In this document: one piece after another, positions 41,709 through 51,158 of the stretch | Position numbering within the stretch: the stretch's first letter is position 1 | Layout of the letters: each line of letters opens with the position of its first letter | Position numbers and translations under genes: made by a program | The notes under the pieces: model-generated | What the model saw: only the letters and a program-made list of their open reading frames with translations | The model's database searches: none | What the model was told of the DNA's origin: nothing | NCBI GenBank assembly: GCA_021768245.1 | Contig: JAETNO010000021.1 | Location: 1-57,392, forward strand | Direction: 5' to 3' | Length of the DNA: 57,392 bases | From: Bacteroidaceae bacterium | GTDB lineage: Bacteria > Bacteroidota > Bacteroidia > Bacteroidales > Muribaculaceae

Positions 41709-43007
41709 TTATTTAGCAGCCGGCTTTGGCATCGGGGTAGTGGTATGGTTTGCGGCGAACTGTGCAATCTGTTCGTCGGTGTAGCCATATGATTTGAGGA
41801 CTTCACTGGTATTGCCTCCAAGTTCAGGACATGGGCCGTATGTAGGCTGATAGTTGGAAAGTGTGAACGGACAGCCGACGGTGACGAATTCGCCGATTTT
41901 GCCACCCTGGTTGATTTTCACAAGGGTATTTCCGTCATAGAGGCTCTGGTCGTTCATGATTTCCTTGGTTGAGAGCACCGGACCAACGGGGACTCCTGCC
42001 TTCGAAAGGATATCGGTAACTTCAAATTTGTCCTTGGTGATGGTGAAGGATTCCATGCGTTTGTAGACTTCCTGTTTGTGTTTATCACGTGCATCGGCTG
42101 TATTGAAGTCAGGATTTGTAAGCCAGTCCTCAAATCCGAGAGCCTTGCAGGCGAGCTCAAACTGTTTGGCTCCGCGCTGGAGGATTACGTAGACATATGC
42201 ATTGGGGTCAGTCTCCCATCCTTTGCACTTGTAGGTCCATCCGAGCACACCACTGCCCTCCTGGTTGCCGCTTCGTGGAACGAAGTCGCCGAACTTCTGG
42301 TCGGGATACTGCGGGAACTGTGTAAGATAACCGATGCGGTCGAGAGTCAACTGGTCACGGGTCTTGATACGGCAGAGGTTCAAGCAAGCGTTATGCATGG
42401 ACTGATATACGTAGCATCCTTCGCCTGTCTTTTCACGCTGAAGAAGTGCGGATAGAATACCGATAAGCAAGTGCATACCTGAATTGGAGTCGCCCAATGC
42501 CGCTCCTGACTGGGTAGGTACGTTATCAGGGCCTTCCCACCATCCTGTAGTCGAAGCTGCTCCGGCTGTAACCTGGGCCACAGGTTCGTATGCCTTAAGG
42601 TCTTTGAACTTGGATGAAAGAGGGAACCCCTTGATGGTGCCCATTATACATTTAGGATTAAGCTTATGTACAGCTTCCCAGCTGAAACCGAGTTTATCCA
42701 TTGCTCCTGGGTGGAGATTTTCAATGAATACGTCGCATGTTTCAATCAGTTTTGTAAGAATTGCCTTGCCGTCGGGGGTCTTTGCGTCGAGGGCGAGTGA
42801 TTTTTTGTCTGAGTTAAGCTGTAGGAAGTAATAGCTCGGGCAGTCAGGGTCAAACTGTAGTTCCTTACGGGTTGCGTCACCGACTCCGGGACGTTCAATT
42901 TTTATAACTTCGGCGCCAAGCCATGCAAGCATTTGTGTACATGAAGGACCGGATTGTACTTCGGTGAAGTCAATCACCTTGATTCCTTGAAGAGGTGCAG
43001 TGTTCAT
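41709..43007 (-). CDS. frc: Formyl-CoA:oxalate CoA-transferase (class III), variant active-site loop
   Basis: A 432-residue class III CoA-transferase that moves CoA from formyl-CoA to oxalate and starts oxalate breakdown. The catalytic Asp is Asp173 in SGAALGDSNSGMHL, with Gln18 in TEVQSGPSCTQ and Tyr140-Glu141. Compared, from memory, with the Oxalobacter enzyme, the position of its Trp48 reads TRKELQ (Glu instead of Trp) and the glycine loop GGGGQ reads EGSGV. These two features shape substrate choice in that enzyme, so the donor or acceptor may differ. The adjacent oxc supports the oxalate role. It is divergent from the chromate-transporter genes. Confidence 0.88.
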   Translation of the reverse strand: MNTAPLQGIKVIDFTEVQSGPSCTQMLAWLGAEVIKIERPGVGDATRKELQFDPDCPSYYFLQLNSDKKSLALDAKTPDGKAILTKLIETCDVFIENLHPGAMDKLGFSWEAVHKLNPKCIMGTIKGFPLSSKFKDLKAYEPVAQVTAGAASTTGWWEGPDNVPTQSGAALGDSNSGMHLLIGILSALLQREKTGEGCYVYQSMHNACLNLCRIKTRDQLTLDRIGYLTQFPQYPDQKFGDFVPRSGNQEGSGVLGWTYKCKGWETDPNAYVYVILQRGAKQFELACKALGFEDWLTNPDFNTADARDKHKQEVYKRMESFTITKDKFEVTDILSKAGVPVGPVLSTKEIMNDQSLYDGNTLVKINQGGKIGEFVTVGCPFTLSNYQPTYGPCPELGGNTSEVLKSYGYTDEQIAQFAANHTTTPMPKPAAK

Positions 43008-43115
43008 AATCGTAATTTTCTTATCTCCTTAATAAGTGTTTTAAATAGTCGTTTATGGACTTGTTAATTCTTTATCATTAAAACAATTCAATATATGAAA
43101 AGTTGATTGTTGGTG

Positions 43116-43143
43116 TTTGTTAAAACTCTTTTTTGTAATTTTG
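43116..43143 (+). promoter_or_regulatory. Candidate promoter of chrA-folC
   Basis: TAATTTTG (43136-43143) is exact; TTTG (43116-43119) is 16 bases away, short of the usual 19-20. The ATG is 34 bases further on. No matching minus-strand promoter for frc was found in the 43008-43177 gap. Confidence 0.4.
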
Positions 43144-43177
43144 CAGTCCGTAACATCGGTTAACTTACAGGATAATT

Positions 43178-43780
43178 ATGAATAGCATTTGTGTGCAGTT
43201 GTTTTTATCTTTCTTTAAAATCGGGGCCTTTACCTTCGGAGGAGGTTGGGCCATGATTTCCATTATAGAGAAGGAAATTGTCGACAAGCGTCACTGGATT
43301 GAACGTGAAGAATTCCTCGACCTCCTCGCGGTAGCGCAGTCTCTGCCGGGTATACTGGCCGTGAATATATCTGTGGCTGTCGGTGATAAACTAAGAGGGA
43401 TGCGGGGTTCGGCGGCTGCAGCAGCAGGATGTATACTGCCGTCTTTCCTTATAATACTTTGCATCGCAATCTTTCTGACACCCGACCTGATAAAGAATAA
43501 TCCAACATTATCAAGCATATTTAAAGGTATCCGTCCGGCTGTGGTCGCGCTTATTATAGCTCCGGTGATTTCTTCGGCAAAGGCCGCGAAGATAGGTTGG
43601 AAAACAGCCATAATCCCTATTGGCGTGGCTTTGCTCATATTTTCAAAGCTACCTGTGGTGTCAAATCCCATTTTGTACATTGTGTTGGGCGGTTTCTTTG
43701 GATGGCTTTGGTTTTCACGCCATGTCAAGGCACTCCATAAGGTCGAGAAAGAAATAAGGAAGGAGGACAGTGAACTATGA
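43178..43780 (+). CDS. Chromate transporter family protein, first half
   Basis: A 200-residue membrane protein with the chromate-transporter (CHR) signature FKIGAFTFGGGWAMISIIEKE and AQSLPGILAVNISVAVG. It is one CHR domain; in short-chain systems two such genes form the transporter. About six hydrophobic segments. The family exports chromate or moves sulphate-like anions, but many members have unknown substrates. It overlaps the second half by four bases (ATGA). Confidence 0.9.
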   Translation: MNSICVQLFLSFFKIGAFTFGGGWAMISIIEKEIVDKRHWIEREEFLDLLAVAQSLPGILAVNISVAVGDKLRGMRGSAAAAAGCILPSFLIILCIAIFLTPDLIKNNPTLSSIFKGIRPAVVALIIAPVISSAKAAKIGWKTAIIPIGVALLIFSKLPVVSNPILYIVLGGFFGWLWFSRHVKALHKVEKEIRKEDSEL

Positions 43781-44346
43781 TTTACCTTCGTTTGATATGG
43801 GCCTATCTGAAAATCGGTTTGTTCGGATTCGGTGGAGGATATGCGATGCTCGCTCTGATAGAGCGTGAGATAGTAGGGCCCGGATGGATTACCGAACAGA
43901 TGTTCACTGATATTGTGGCTATCTCGCAGATGACTCCAGGGCCTATAGGGATAAATTCCGCCACCTATATAGGATATGTCGCCCCGGGACAGTATTCTGA
44001 CGCTTTTGCGTCTCCGCTCTATGGTGTGCTGGGCTCCCTTCTGTGTACATTGGTGGTCATAATTCCCTCATTCGTGCTTGTTGCCTATACGAGCCATTTG
44101 ATTCGCCGTCACAGGGAGAGCACTGTGGTCAAAGGAATTTTTGCAGGTCTGCGACCAGTGGTGGTCGGCCTTATCGCTTCGGCGGCTCTTTTACTGATGA
44201 ATTCCGCCAATTTCGGGGAGGAAATGTCGCAGGTGATATGGAGTGTGGCAATCTGTTTCGTCGCATTTATAATGGTCTATAAGATGGATTTCCATCCTAT
44301 CCTCATCATATGTCTCGCCGGAGTGGCGGGATGGCTGATTTATTGA
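43777..44346 (+). CDS. Chromate transporter family protein, second half
   Basis: A 189-residue partner of the preceding gene with the same signature (LKIGLFGFGGGYAMLALIERE, read as two ten-residue halves; then ISQMTPGPIGINSATYIGY). The two halves are homologous and probably assemble as a heterodimer with inverted topology. Translational coupling by ATGA overlap supports joint synthesis. folC follows within 2-11 bases. Confidence 0.9.
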   Translation: MIYLRLIWAYLKIGLFGFGGGYAMLALIEREIVGPGWITEQMFTDIVAISQMTPGPIGINSATYIGYVAPGQYSDAFASPLYGVLGSLLCTLVVIIPSFVLVAYTSHLIRRHRESTVVKGIFAGLRPVVVGLIASAALLLMNSANFGEEMSQVIWSVAICFVAFIMVYKMDFHPILIICLAGVAGWLIY

Positions 44347-44348
44347 TT

Positions 44349-45638
44349 ATGCATATTATGACTTACAGCGAGGCGATAGATTTTCTTTTCAACTCCCTAC
44401 CCGTGTTTCAGCGCGAAGGGGCCACTGCCTATAAACCCGGGCTTGACACATCTATAGCTCTGGACGGTATATTCGGGAACCCTCATCGGAAGTATGCGTG
44501 CGTTCACATCGCTGGGACCAACGGAAAGGGTTCGACCGCCCATACCATCGCAGCCGTGCTGGCGCGCGCCGGATATAGGGTAGGGCTCTATACGTCACCG
44601 CATATTTTTGATTTCCGTGAACGTATACGGGTCAATGGTCAGAAGATTTCAGTTGATGCCGTAGTGGATTTCGTTGAGCGGTGGAAAGCTTTGAAGTCTG
44701 ATTTGACTCCGAGTTTTTTTGAACTGACCTCTACTATGGCTTTTGAGCATTTTGCGCGTGAAAAGGTGGATATCGCTGTTATTGAAACCGGACTTGGCGG
44801 TCGGCTTGACAGTACGAATATTATATCACCCGTGTTGAGTGTCATCACTAACATATCACTTGACCATACGTCGTTGCTTGGTGGCAGTCTGGAGAAAATC
44901 GCTTTTGAAAAGGCAGGCATCATAAAAAGGAACGTTCCGGTAGTCATAGGGGAGTGGCAGGAACAGACAGCTCCCGTGTTCGAACGCAAGGCTTTGGAGA
45001 TGAATGCTCCGCTTTGCTATGCATCGCCTGTTGAAGCTGAGAGACTGGAGGATTGTCTGCATTATATGTCAACTCCTTTCGGGGATATATATGGAGAACT
45101 CACCGGAAGTTGTCAAGTGAAAAATGCTGCGACAATCATCTGTGCATTGTCTAAACTGATTGATGCAGGATGGCGGATTGCTCCCGGTTCAGTCCGTGAA
45201 GGTTTTGCGAATGTATGCGGGGATACCGGACTGATGGGGCGCTGGACAACCGTGAGGGAAACTCCGTTGACGGTATGTGATACGGGACATAATATCGGTG
45301 GATGGGTATACATAGCCTCACAGCTCTCCGAACGCAAGGGACGTGGAAAGGTTCATCTGATAGTAGGCTTTGTGAATGATAAGGATATCTCCGCGATTCT
45401 TGCAAAGATTGCCTCGATTGATGTCTCTAAAAAGTTGTATTTTTCCGCTCCGTCAGTGCCGCGTGGACTGAAAGCCGATATGCTTGCGGAGAAAGCCGCT
45501 GAGTTTGGATTGTCGGGCAATGCGATCAGTGATGTGAACGAGGCTTTGGCTTTGGCTACTGCCGACGCTGCCCCGGATGATATGATACTGATTGCCGGCA
45601 GCAATTTCCTTATCGCCGACCTGAAATCAATCGGTTAG
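44349..45638 (+). CDS. folC: Bifunctional folylpolyglutamate/dihydrofolate synthase
   Basis: A 429-residue Mur-ligase-fold enzyme that adds glutamate to dihydropteroate and folates. The ATP loop is VHIAGTNGKGSTAHT (about residue 52), followed by GLYTSPHIFDFRERI, the FELTSTMAFEHFA region, IETGLGGRLDSTN and ITNISLDHTSLLG. C-terminal domain contains CDTGHNIGGW. The start may be 44349 or 44358; the upstream in-frame ATG at 44310 lies inside the transporter gene and is less likely. The 3' end overlaps the convergent CYTH gene by 12 bases. Confidence 0.93.
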   Translation: MHIMTYSEAIDFLFNSLPVFQREGATAYKPGLDTSIALDGIFGNPHRKYACVHIAGTNGKGSTAHTIAAVLARAGYRVGLYTSPHIFDFRERIRVNGQKISVDAVVDFVERWKALKSDLTPSFFELTSTMAFEHFAREKVDIAVIETGLGGRLDSTNIISPVLSVITNISLDHTSLLGGSLEKIAFEKAGIIKRNVPVVIGEWQEQTAPVFERKALEMNAPLCYASPVEAERLEDCLHYMSTPFGDIYGELTGSCQVKNAATIICALSKLIDAGWRIAPGSVREGFANVCGDTGLMGRWTTVRETPLTVCDTGHNIGGWVYIASQLSERKGRGKVHLIVGFVNDKDISAILAKIASIDVSKKLYFSAPSVPRGLKADMLAEKAAEFGLSGNAISDVNEALALATADAAPDDMILIAGSNFLIADLKSIG

Positions 45639-46097
45639 CGAACAGCCCTTGGCGAGATTTGAGTTATAGTATCTTGCATCACCCGTCACTTCTGTCCCTA
45701 TGAACGGAGGGATTTCCGGCGTTGAATCGACGGAGGGCATTTCGATTTCAGCGAGCAACAGACCTGCATGTTTCCCATGGAATTCGTCTACTTCCCAGCT
45801 CCACCCCTTGACCTCCACGATATAGCGTGTCTTGTCAATCGCAAATCCCCCGCAAAGTCTCTCAGCCATTTCCTCTGCGTCAATGACCGGAATTCCGAAT
45901 TCCCATTCATCCCGGACCGCCCCTTTATTACGTCCTTTGACCGTGATGAAAGCTTCATTGTCACGGATTCGCAGCCTGACTGTAGCGTCAGGATTGGAGG
46001 ATATGTAAGCCTGACGGATATGACTGCTTGAAGCCGCGAGTCTGCGGACGGTCTCAATGTCGGAAACGAGAAATTTCCGTTCGATTTCTTTGGCCAT
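45627..46097 (-). CDS. CYTH-domain triphosphate tunnel metalloenzyme
   Basis: A 156-residue CYTH protein with the signature EIERKFLV at residue 4 and the tunnel-lining basic and acidic residues VRLRIRDNEAFITVKG, EWEFGIPV and YIVEVKGWSWEVDEF. Family members hydrolyse inorganic tripolyphosphate or nucleoside triphosphates, or cyclise ATP; short bacterial ones are mostly tripolyphosphatases. The start at 46097 begins MAKEIERKF as expected; its promoter is at 46208-46238. Confidence 0.9.
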   Translation of the reverse strand: MAKEIERKFLVSDIETVRRLAASSSHIRQAYISSNPDATVRLRIRDNEAFITVKGRNKGAVRDEWEFGIPVIDAEEMAERLCGGFAIDKTRYIVEVKGWSWEVDEFHGKHAGLLLAEIEMPSVDSTPEIPPFIGTEVTGDARYYNSNLAKGCSLTD

Positions 46098-46203
46098 TAT
46101 GTATCTATATTTGGAGATTTTGTTATGAAACACCCTTATAAACATTCTTCGGAGTGTGAAAATTATATAAGGGATGATGATAGTCTTCACTATTATGACT
46201 AAT

Positions 46204-46238
46204 TTTGCAAAGTTAAAGAAGATTGTAACTTTTTGCAA
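46204..46238. promoter_or_regulatory. Overlapping divergent promoters for the CYTH and DUF5686 genes
   Basis: Minus strand: TTG (46236-46238), 20 bases, TAACTTTG (46208-46215), perfect. Plus strand: TTTG (46204-46207), 18 bases, TAACTTTT (46226-46233), imperfect. The elements interlock, and the region reads as a near-palindrome. Confidence 0.55.
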
Positions 46239-46247
46239 CGTTTCCAT

Positions 46248-48803
46248 ATGGTAAATTTGCGCTTTTTAATGCGCTTCATTATATTGTTTTCCCTCCTTCT
46301 GTCTGCTTCTGCCTTAGCTGTAGCCCAGACTGTGACCGTCAGGGGAGTGGTGCGCGATTCATTATCCGGAAAACCGATTCCATTTGCGTCTGTCCTGCTC
46401 AAAGGGACTGACCGTGGAGTCCTGACTGATGAGAAGGGCCGTTATTCAATCACGAGTGCATTGCCTTTCGACAGTGTCATGGCTTCGTCGCTTGGCTATG
46501 GCACAAGAACTGTGCCTTCAAAAAAGGGTTCCAAGATAAAACTTGACATAGATCTGGTTTCGACCGGTGTTATGCTCGGGGAGGTCATAGCCAAGCCCAA
46601 ACGGCAGCATTACACTAAAAAGAATAACCCTGCGGTGGCATTTATGGAGAGAATCCGTGCCACCAGTGACCTGAATGACCCCAGGCGCAATCCCCATTAT
46701 AATTACGACAAATACGAGCGCATAACCCTTGCCATCAATGACTATCAGTTCAACGATTCCGCAAAGAGCGGCATAGACAAGACTTTTTCTTTCCTTAAGG
46801 AGTATATAGACACTTCTGAGGTCTCGGGCAAGCCTATATTAAATGTGGCCCTCCGTGAGAAACTTTCATCTGTCCATTACCGTAAGGAACCTCATGGAGA
46901 GAAAGAATATGTTACCGGCTTGCGCAATTCCGGTTTTGACGATATGCTTGACAAGCAAAGCATGCAGACCTTCTATGAGGATGTGTTGCGCGAAGTCGAC
47001 GTCTACAGCAATGATATCACGCTCTTTCAAAATCGTTTCGTATCGCCTCTTTCAAAGATTGCTCCTGATTTCTATAAGTTTTATCTGACCGATACAGTCG
47101 CGGTTGACACTACACGTTGTGTGGAACTGACGTTCGTGCCACGAAATTCAAGTACAATGGGATTTACAGGCCGATTTTATGTGCCTCTCGGCGACACGAC
47201 TATGTTTATCAAGCGTATAATCCTGCGAGTTCCGCGTGATATAAACCTGAATTTTATCGACGGTCTCGTGATTATGCAGGATTATGTGAAAGCTCCTGAC
47301 GGTTCCAGATTGAAAACGAAGGATGATATGGTGCTTGAGGCAACTGTGATGCCCGGGATGCCGGGTGTCTATGGGCGTCGGCATACGGTGTATGAGAATC
47401 ATGATTTCAATCCGGCTCCCGACCCGTCGGTTTTTGACCGCGGGCTTTCACAGATTATTGCTCCCGGCGCGGCATACCGTGGTGACAGTTTCTGGAATGA
47501 AAACAGGATGGCGGAGATTTCCCATGGGGAGAATTCCATGGAGAAAATGATGGAGAGGATGCGTTCTGTCCCTATTTTCTATTGGGGTGAAAAGGTGGTG
47601 AAGACATTCGTGTCGGGCTATCTGTCGACTTCTAATCCTCCTTATTTCGACATTGGTCCTATGACGAGTCTTATCTCTTATAACTCCGTTGAAGGACTGC
47701 GTCTGCGTCTCGGAGGAATCACTACTGCAAATCTTTCGCGCCGTTGGTTTGCCCGTGGCTATGGAGCTTATGGCTTTAAGGACCACAGGTGGAAATATTC
47801 TGCCGAGTTGGAATATTCATTCCGTGACAAGGACTATCATTCACGCGAATTCCCCGTGCATTCTGTCCGTGCGACCCACCTCTATGACCTTGACCGTCTC
47901 GGCCAACTTTCATTGATGCACAATGATGATAATATGTTTCTGTCATTCCGCCGTCTTCCTGACCGCCAGATGACTTATCATAGGGTGACAAAGTTTGAAT
48001 ATATTCTTGAGACTGAAAGTCATTTCTCTCTTGAAGCGAGGCTTCAGAGCGAGACACAGTATTCAACACCTTTCATGACATTTATCGATGGCTATGGACG
48101 GAACTTCGGCCATTATACGGTGAATTCAATGAGGATTCAGTTGCGCTATGCCCCGGGCGAGAAGTTCTATCAGATGAAAACCGGACGTCTTCCGATTAAT
48201 TTTGATGCCCCGGTGTTCACTTTGTCACATACCTTCGCTCCCAAGGGCTTTATGGGAAATCCGTATGCATTGAATGTCACCGAAGCTTCGGTTTCGAAGC
48301 GTTTCTGGTTTTCAGCCTTCGGCTATCTTGACGCAAGTGTCAAAGGTGGTCATGTATGGTCGAGGTCTCCATATCCAAATCTCCTTATTCCGGGGGCCAA
48401 TCTTTCATATATGCTGGTGCCCGACCTTTTTTCCTGCCTGAATCCGATGGAGTTTATCAATGATTCGTATGCTCAGTGGGATCTGACATACTGGGCCAAC
48501 GGGACGATATTGAATTATATTCCGATTATCAAGAAGCTGAAACTCCGAGAGGCAATAACATTCAAGGGTGTGTGGGGGCATCTGAGCGACAGGAACAAGC
48601 CATGGCTTAATCCTCAGCTCTACGGGTTCCCTGAAATCTGTCAGACTCAGGTGATGAGTGGTACTCCGTATATGGAAATGAGTGTCGGTCTCGATAATAT
48701 TTTCAGGATACTTCGTCTTGACTATTCCTGGCGTCTGACCTATCGCGACAGTCCCGGAGCATGCAAGAGCGGCCTTCGCTTCACATTTCATTTCACATTC
48801 TAA
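46248..48803 (+). CDS. DUF5686 outer-membrane protein with carboxypeptidase-regulatory-like domain
   Basis: An 851-residue protein: signal peptide (FIILFSLLLSASALAVAQ), a CarboxypepD_reg-like beta domain (VTVRGVVRDSLSGKPIPFAS, about 27-110), then the DUF5686 region with regularly spaced aromatic-rich strands ending FTFHFTF, typical of an outer-membrane beta-barrel. The function of DUF5686 is unknown; such genes are common in Bacteroidota. The start may be 46248 or 46269; both leave the signal peptide intact. A single-gene unit ending at the terminator 48854-48906. Confidence 0.85.
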   Translation: MVNLRFLMRFIILFSLLLSASALAVAQTVTVRGVVRDSLSGKPIPFASVLLKGTDRGVLTDEKGRYSITSALPFDSVMASSLGYGTRTVPSKKGSKIKLDIDLVSTGVMLGEVIAKPKRQHYTKKNNPAVAFMERIRATSDLNDPRRNPHYNYDKYERITLAINDYQFNDSAKSGIDKTFSFLKEYIDTSEVSGKPILNVALREKLSSVHYRKEPHGEKEYVTGLRNSGFDDMLDKQSMQTFYEDVLREVDVYSNDITLFQNRFVSPLSKIAPDFYKFYLTDTVAVDTTRCVELTFVPRNSSTMGFTGRFYVPLGDTTMFIKRIILRVPRDINLNFIDGLVIMQDYVKAPDGSRLKTKDDMVLEATVMPGMPGVYGRRHTVYENHDFNPAPDPSVFDRGLSQIIAPGAAYRGDSFWNENRMAEISHGENSMEKMMERMRSVPIFYWGEKVVKTFVSGYLSTSNPPYFDIGPMTSLISYNSVEGLRLRLGGITTANLSRRWFARGYGAYGFKDHRWKYSAELEYSFRDKDYHSREFPVHSVRATHLYDLDRLGQLSLMHNDDNMFLSFRRLPDRQMTYHRVTKFEYILETESHFSLEARLQSETQYSTPFMTFIDGYGRNFGHYTVNSMRIQLRYAPGEKFYQMKTGRLPINFDAPVFTLSHTFAPKGFMGNPYALNVTEASVSKRFWFSAFGYLDASVKGGHVWSRSPYPNLLIPGANLSYMLVPDLFSCLNPMEFINDSYAQWDLTYWANGTILNYIPIIKKLKLREAITFKGVWGHLSDRNKPWLNPQLYGFPEICQTQVMSGTPYMEMSVGLDNIFRILRLDYSWRLTYRDSPGACKSGLRFTFHFTF

Positions 48804-48853
48804 GAAACTGTTTCTCTGCGTCCGAGGATAAGGCCGGTTATGTCATATACGAC

Positions 48854-48906
48854 GCGGCCCGTGTATTTTCATGCTTTATGATACACACGGGCCGCATGGC
48901 TTTTTT
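48854..48906. terminator. Terminator between the DUF5686 and acyl-CoA ligase genes
   Basis: GCGGCCCGTGT (48854-48864) pairs with ACACGGGCCGC (48885-48895), followed by a seven-T run on the plus strand. The convergent ligase gene ends 22 bases further. Confidence 0.75.
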
Positions 48907-48927
48907 ATGGGGTTCTTTAGTGATATG

Positions 48928-50589
48928 TTATTTTTGCTGGTAGAGATAACGCTTGATTGAGCGCTTCGGTGTCTTCTCGAATTCTTCGTCGAGCAGCTTG
49001 AACCGTTGCACCTGGGAATAAGCCGGCAGGTCTGAGTTGAGAGTCTTGATATTTTCTGTCATTATATCGTTAACGGTCTGTGGACTGAGCCCCTGCGAAG
49101 TTATGCTCTCGATGTCAGGATAGATAAGGGCTATCAGGCGTCCCTCTCCGCTGTCGATGATGAGCGATTCGGAAATGTAGGGAAGATTGTTGAGCTTGTC
49201 CTCGATTTCTTCGGGATAGATGTTCTGTCCTGAAGGGCCGAGAATCATATTTTTATCGCGTCCGCGTATATATAGGAAGCCGTCGTTGTCGAGGTTGCAG
49301 ATATCTCCGGTGCATAGCCAGCCGTCGGAGTCCATCGCGCTGTCGGTGGCTTCTTGATTCTTGTAGTAACCGAGCATCACATTCTCGCCTTTCACATATA
49401 GGATTCCCGGTTTTGTCGCCGGTTCATACGAGTCTATTCGGGCTTCGATACGGTCTACTATACGGCCACACGAGGCCATGCGGTTCTCGCTTGAATTGGC
49501 ATAGGCTATGAGTGGACCACATTCCGTCATGCCGTAGCCTACTGTATAGGGGAAGCCGCAACGGCGCAGGAATTTCTCCACGTCTTTGTTGAGGGCGGCC
49601 CCTCCGATAATTATTTCCTGCACGTTTCCGCCGAAAGTTTCGGTGAGACGGTCTTTGATTTTTCCGAGCAGGCGTTCGTCGACATATGGAACCATGAGCA
49701 GCAGTTTCATAAGCGGTTTCTCGAGCATCGGGAATACGCGTGTGCGGATGATTTTCTCGATAATGAGAGGGACGGTGACTATATATCGGGGATGCACCTG
49801 GGCGAAAGCGTCCATGATGATGCGTGGAGAGGGGGTGCGGGTCAGTATGTATATATGGTTTCCGCTGATGAACGGACGCAGCATGTCGATTGTCAGTCCG
49901 TACATGTGGGCGAGTGGCAGCATGCATACTACTCCGTCACCCGGATTGGTCGGGAGGAAGTCGAGACAGAATTGCACGTTTGACCACAGGCTGCGGTAGG
50001 GGAGCATAACCCCTTTTGAAAAGCCTGTCGAGCCGGAGGTGTAGCTGATGAGGCAAAGTTCATCCTTGCTGTCATGGTAATATTTCACATCCTCGGGGCC
50101 GAATCGGTCGGGATACTTGTGGCCGAACAGTTCATTCAGATGGGCGCGGACGTGAGCCAGTTTATCATCGTTGGCCTGGATAAGCGAGAAGTCTTTGATA
50201 GATAATGCCCCTAAAAGCGATGGCATCCCTTCCGGGTTAAGATTCTCCCATATGTTCTCATCTATAATAGCCAGTTTGGCGTCGCTGTGGTTGATTAGGT
50301 GTTGTATGTTGTCAGGCTTGAAATCTGCCAGGATGGGCACAACGACCGCACCATATGTAAGGGTTGCGATAAAGGCCACGCACCATGTGGAGCAGTTCTT
50401 CGCACAAACGACCACTTTGTCGCCCGGAACAATACCCGTTTCTTTGTATAATATGTGGAGTTTGGCAATCTTACGGGCTACGTCCTTGTAGGTCAGTGTG
50501 GTGCTTCCGAAGTCAGTTAAGGCTGGAAGTTCCCAGTACTCCTTTATGGCATCCTGGAAATATAGGTTAAGGCTGTCACGGGCTATCAT
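48928..50589 (-). CDS. AMP-forming long-chain acyl-CoA ligase-like protein
   Basis: A 553-residue ANL-superfamily enzyme. The ATP loop is ISYTSGSTGFSKGVML (about 188), then YGMTECGP (about 350), the adenylate-binding DGWLCTGDIC and the hinge RGRDKNMILGPSGQNIYPEEIE, with the C-terminal Lys in TPKRSIKRYLY. These place it with FadD-type fatty-acyl-CoA ligases, though chain length and acceptor (CoA or carrier protein) cannot be read off. No accessory lipid genes are adjacent. A consensus -7 element (minus strand TATTTTTG, 50690-50697) lies about 100 bases upstream without a good -33. Confidence 0.9.
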   Translation of the reverse strand: MIARDSLNLYFQDAIKEYWELPALTDFGSTTLTYKDVARKIAKLHILYKETGIVPGDKVVVCAKNCSTWCVAFIATLTYGAVVVPILADFKPDNIQHLINHSDAKLAIIDENIWENLNPEGMPSLLGALSIKDFSLIQANDDKLAHVRAHLNELFGHKYPDRFGPEDVKYYHDSKDELCLISYTSGSTGFSKGVMLPYRSLWSNVQFCLDFLPTNPGDGVVCMLPLAHMYGLTIDMLRPFISGNHIYILTRTPSPRIIMDAFAQVHPRYIVTVPLIIEKIIRTRVFPMLEKPLMKLLLMVPYVDERLLGKIKDRLTETFGGNVQEIIIGGAALNKDVEKFLRRCGFPYTVGYGMTECGPLIAYANSSENRMASCGRIVDRIEARIDSYEPATKPGILYVKGENVMLGYYKNQEATDSAMDSDGWLCTGDICNLDNDGFLYIRGRDKNMILGPSGQNIYPEEIEDKLNNLPYISESLIIDSGEGRLIALIYPDIESITSQGLSPQTVNDIMTENIKTLNSDLPAYSQVQRFKLLDEEFEKTPKRSIKRYLYQQK

Positions 50590-50731
50590 TTGTGGCTAAT
50601 CTTACGTTTTGGGGTGAAAGTGTTGATGATTAATTGATTCCTCACTTATACGAACTCAGACATTCGGCTAAAATGCGGAAATTAATGCGCAAAAATAAGA
50701 AAAAAAGAGTAGTCCGTCAGTGAAAATTCAA

Positions 50732-51118
50732 TTAATAAATCTTAACAGACCAATGCCCGTGCATCATGTCGAGCTCCTTGCCCGCAGTCTTGTGGGGCTG
50801 CACGGCGCGCCCGAAGCCCCTGTCGGCTATGACGCCACCGAATGGGTAGTAGTCGGTCTGCTGCACCACCGCCCCGTCCTCACGGGTAACGGCACGGACA
50901 TTACCGACGTGGTCGAGGGTATAATAGTGGTAGACGGGAACCCTGTCTGACTCCCTTATCTCGGCGTAACCGCCCGCGAAGAGGACGCGCGCGAGCTGAC
51001 CGTTCTCAATGACCAATGGACCACGGTAGTCGGTGGTGTCGCGGTAAAGCACCATGTCAGGTGTCAGTTCCACGCGATAGGCGGTCATGTTATCAAGGGT
51101 GTTCACAGGTGTTTTCAA
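50732..51118 (-). pseudogene. Truncated RHS core fragment
   Basis: A 128-residue piece of an RHS/YD-repeat protein. LDHVGNVRAVTREDGAVVQQ and TDYYPFGGVIADRGFGRAVQ are conserved RHS core, but it begins inside the repeat region and the core breaks at LDMMHG, where intact copies continue with LGWADFGARRYDP; here a few unrelated residues and a stop follow. It has no secretion signal and no toxin tip, so it looks like a decayed displaced fragment. Its DNA is GC-rich, unlike the AT-rich genes just upstream. Confidence 0.7.
50759..50856 (-). repeat. RHS core direct repeat, copy 1
   Basis: These 98 bases match 53060-53157 with about ten mismatches by eye. They encode DYYPFGG to DMMH of the RHS core. 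Such homology allows recombination between toxin tips. Confidence 0.8.
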
Positions 51119-51158
51119 AGTCTGATATCGACTAAATATAAGAGTTGGAATGACTAAA

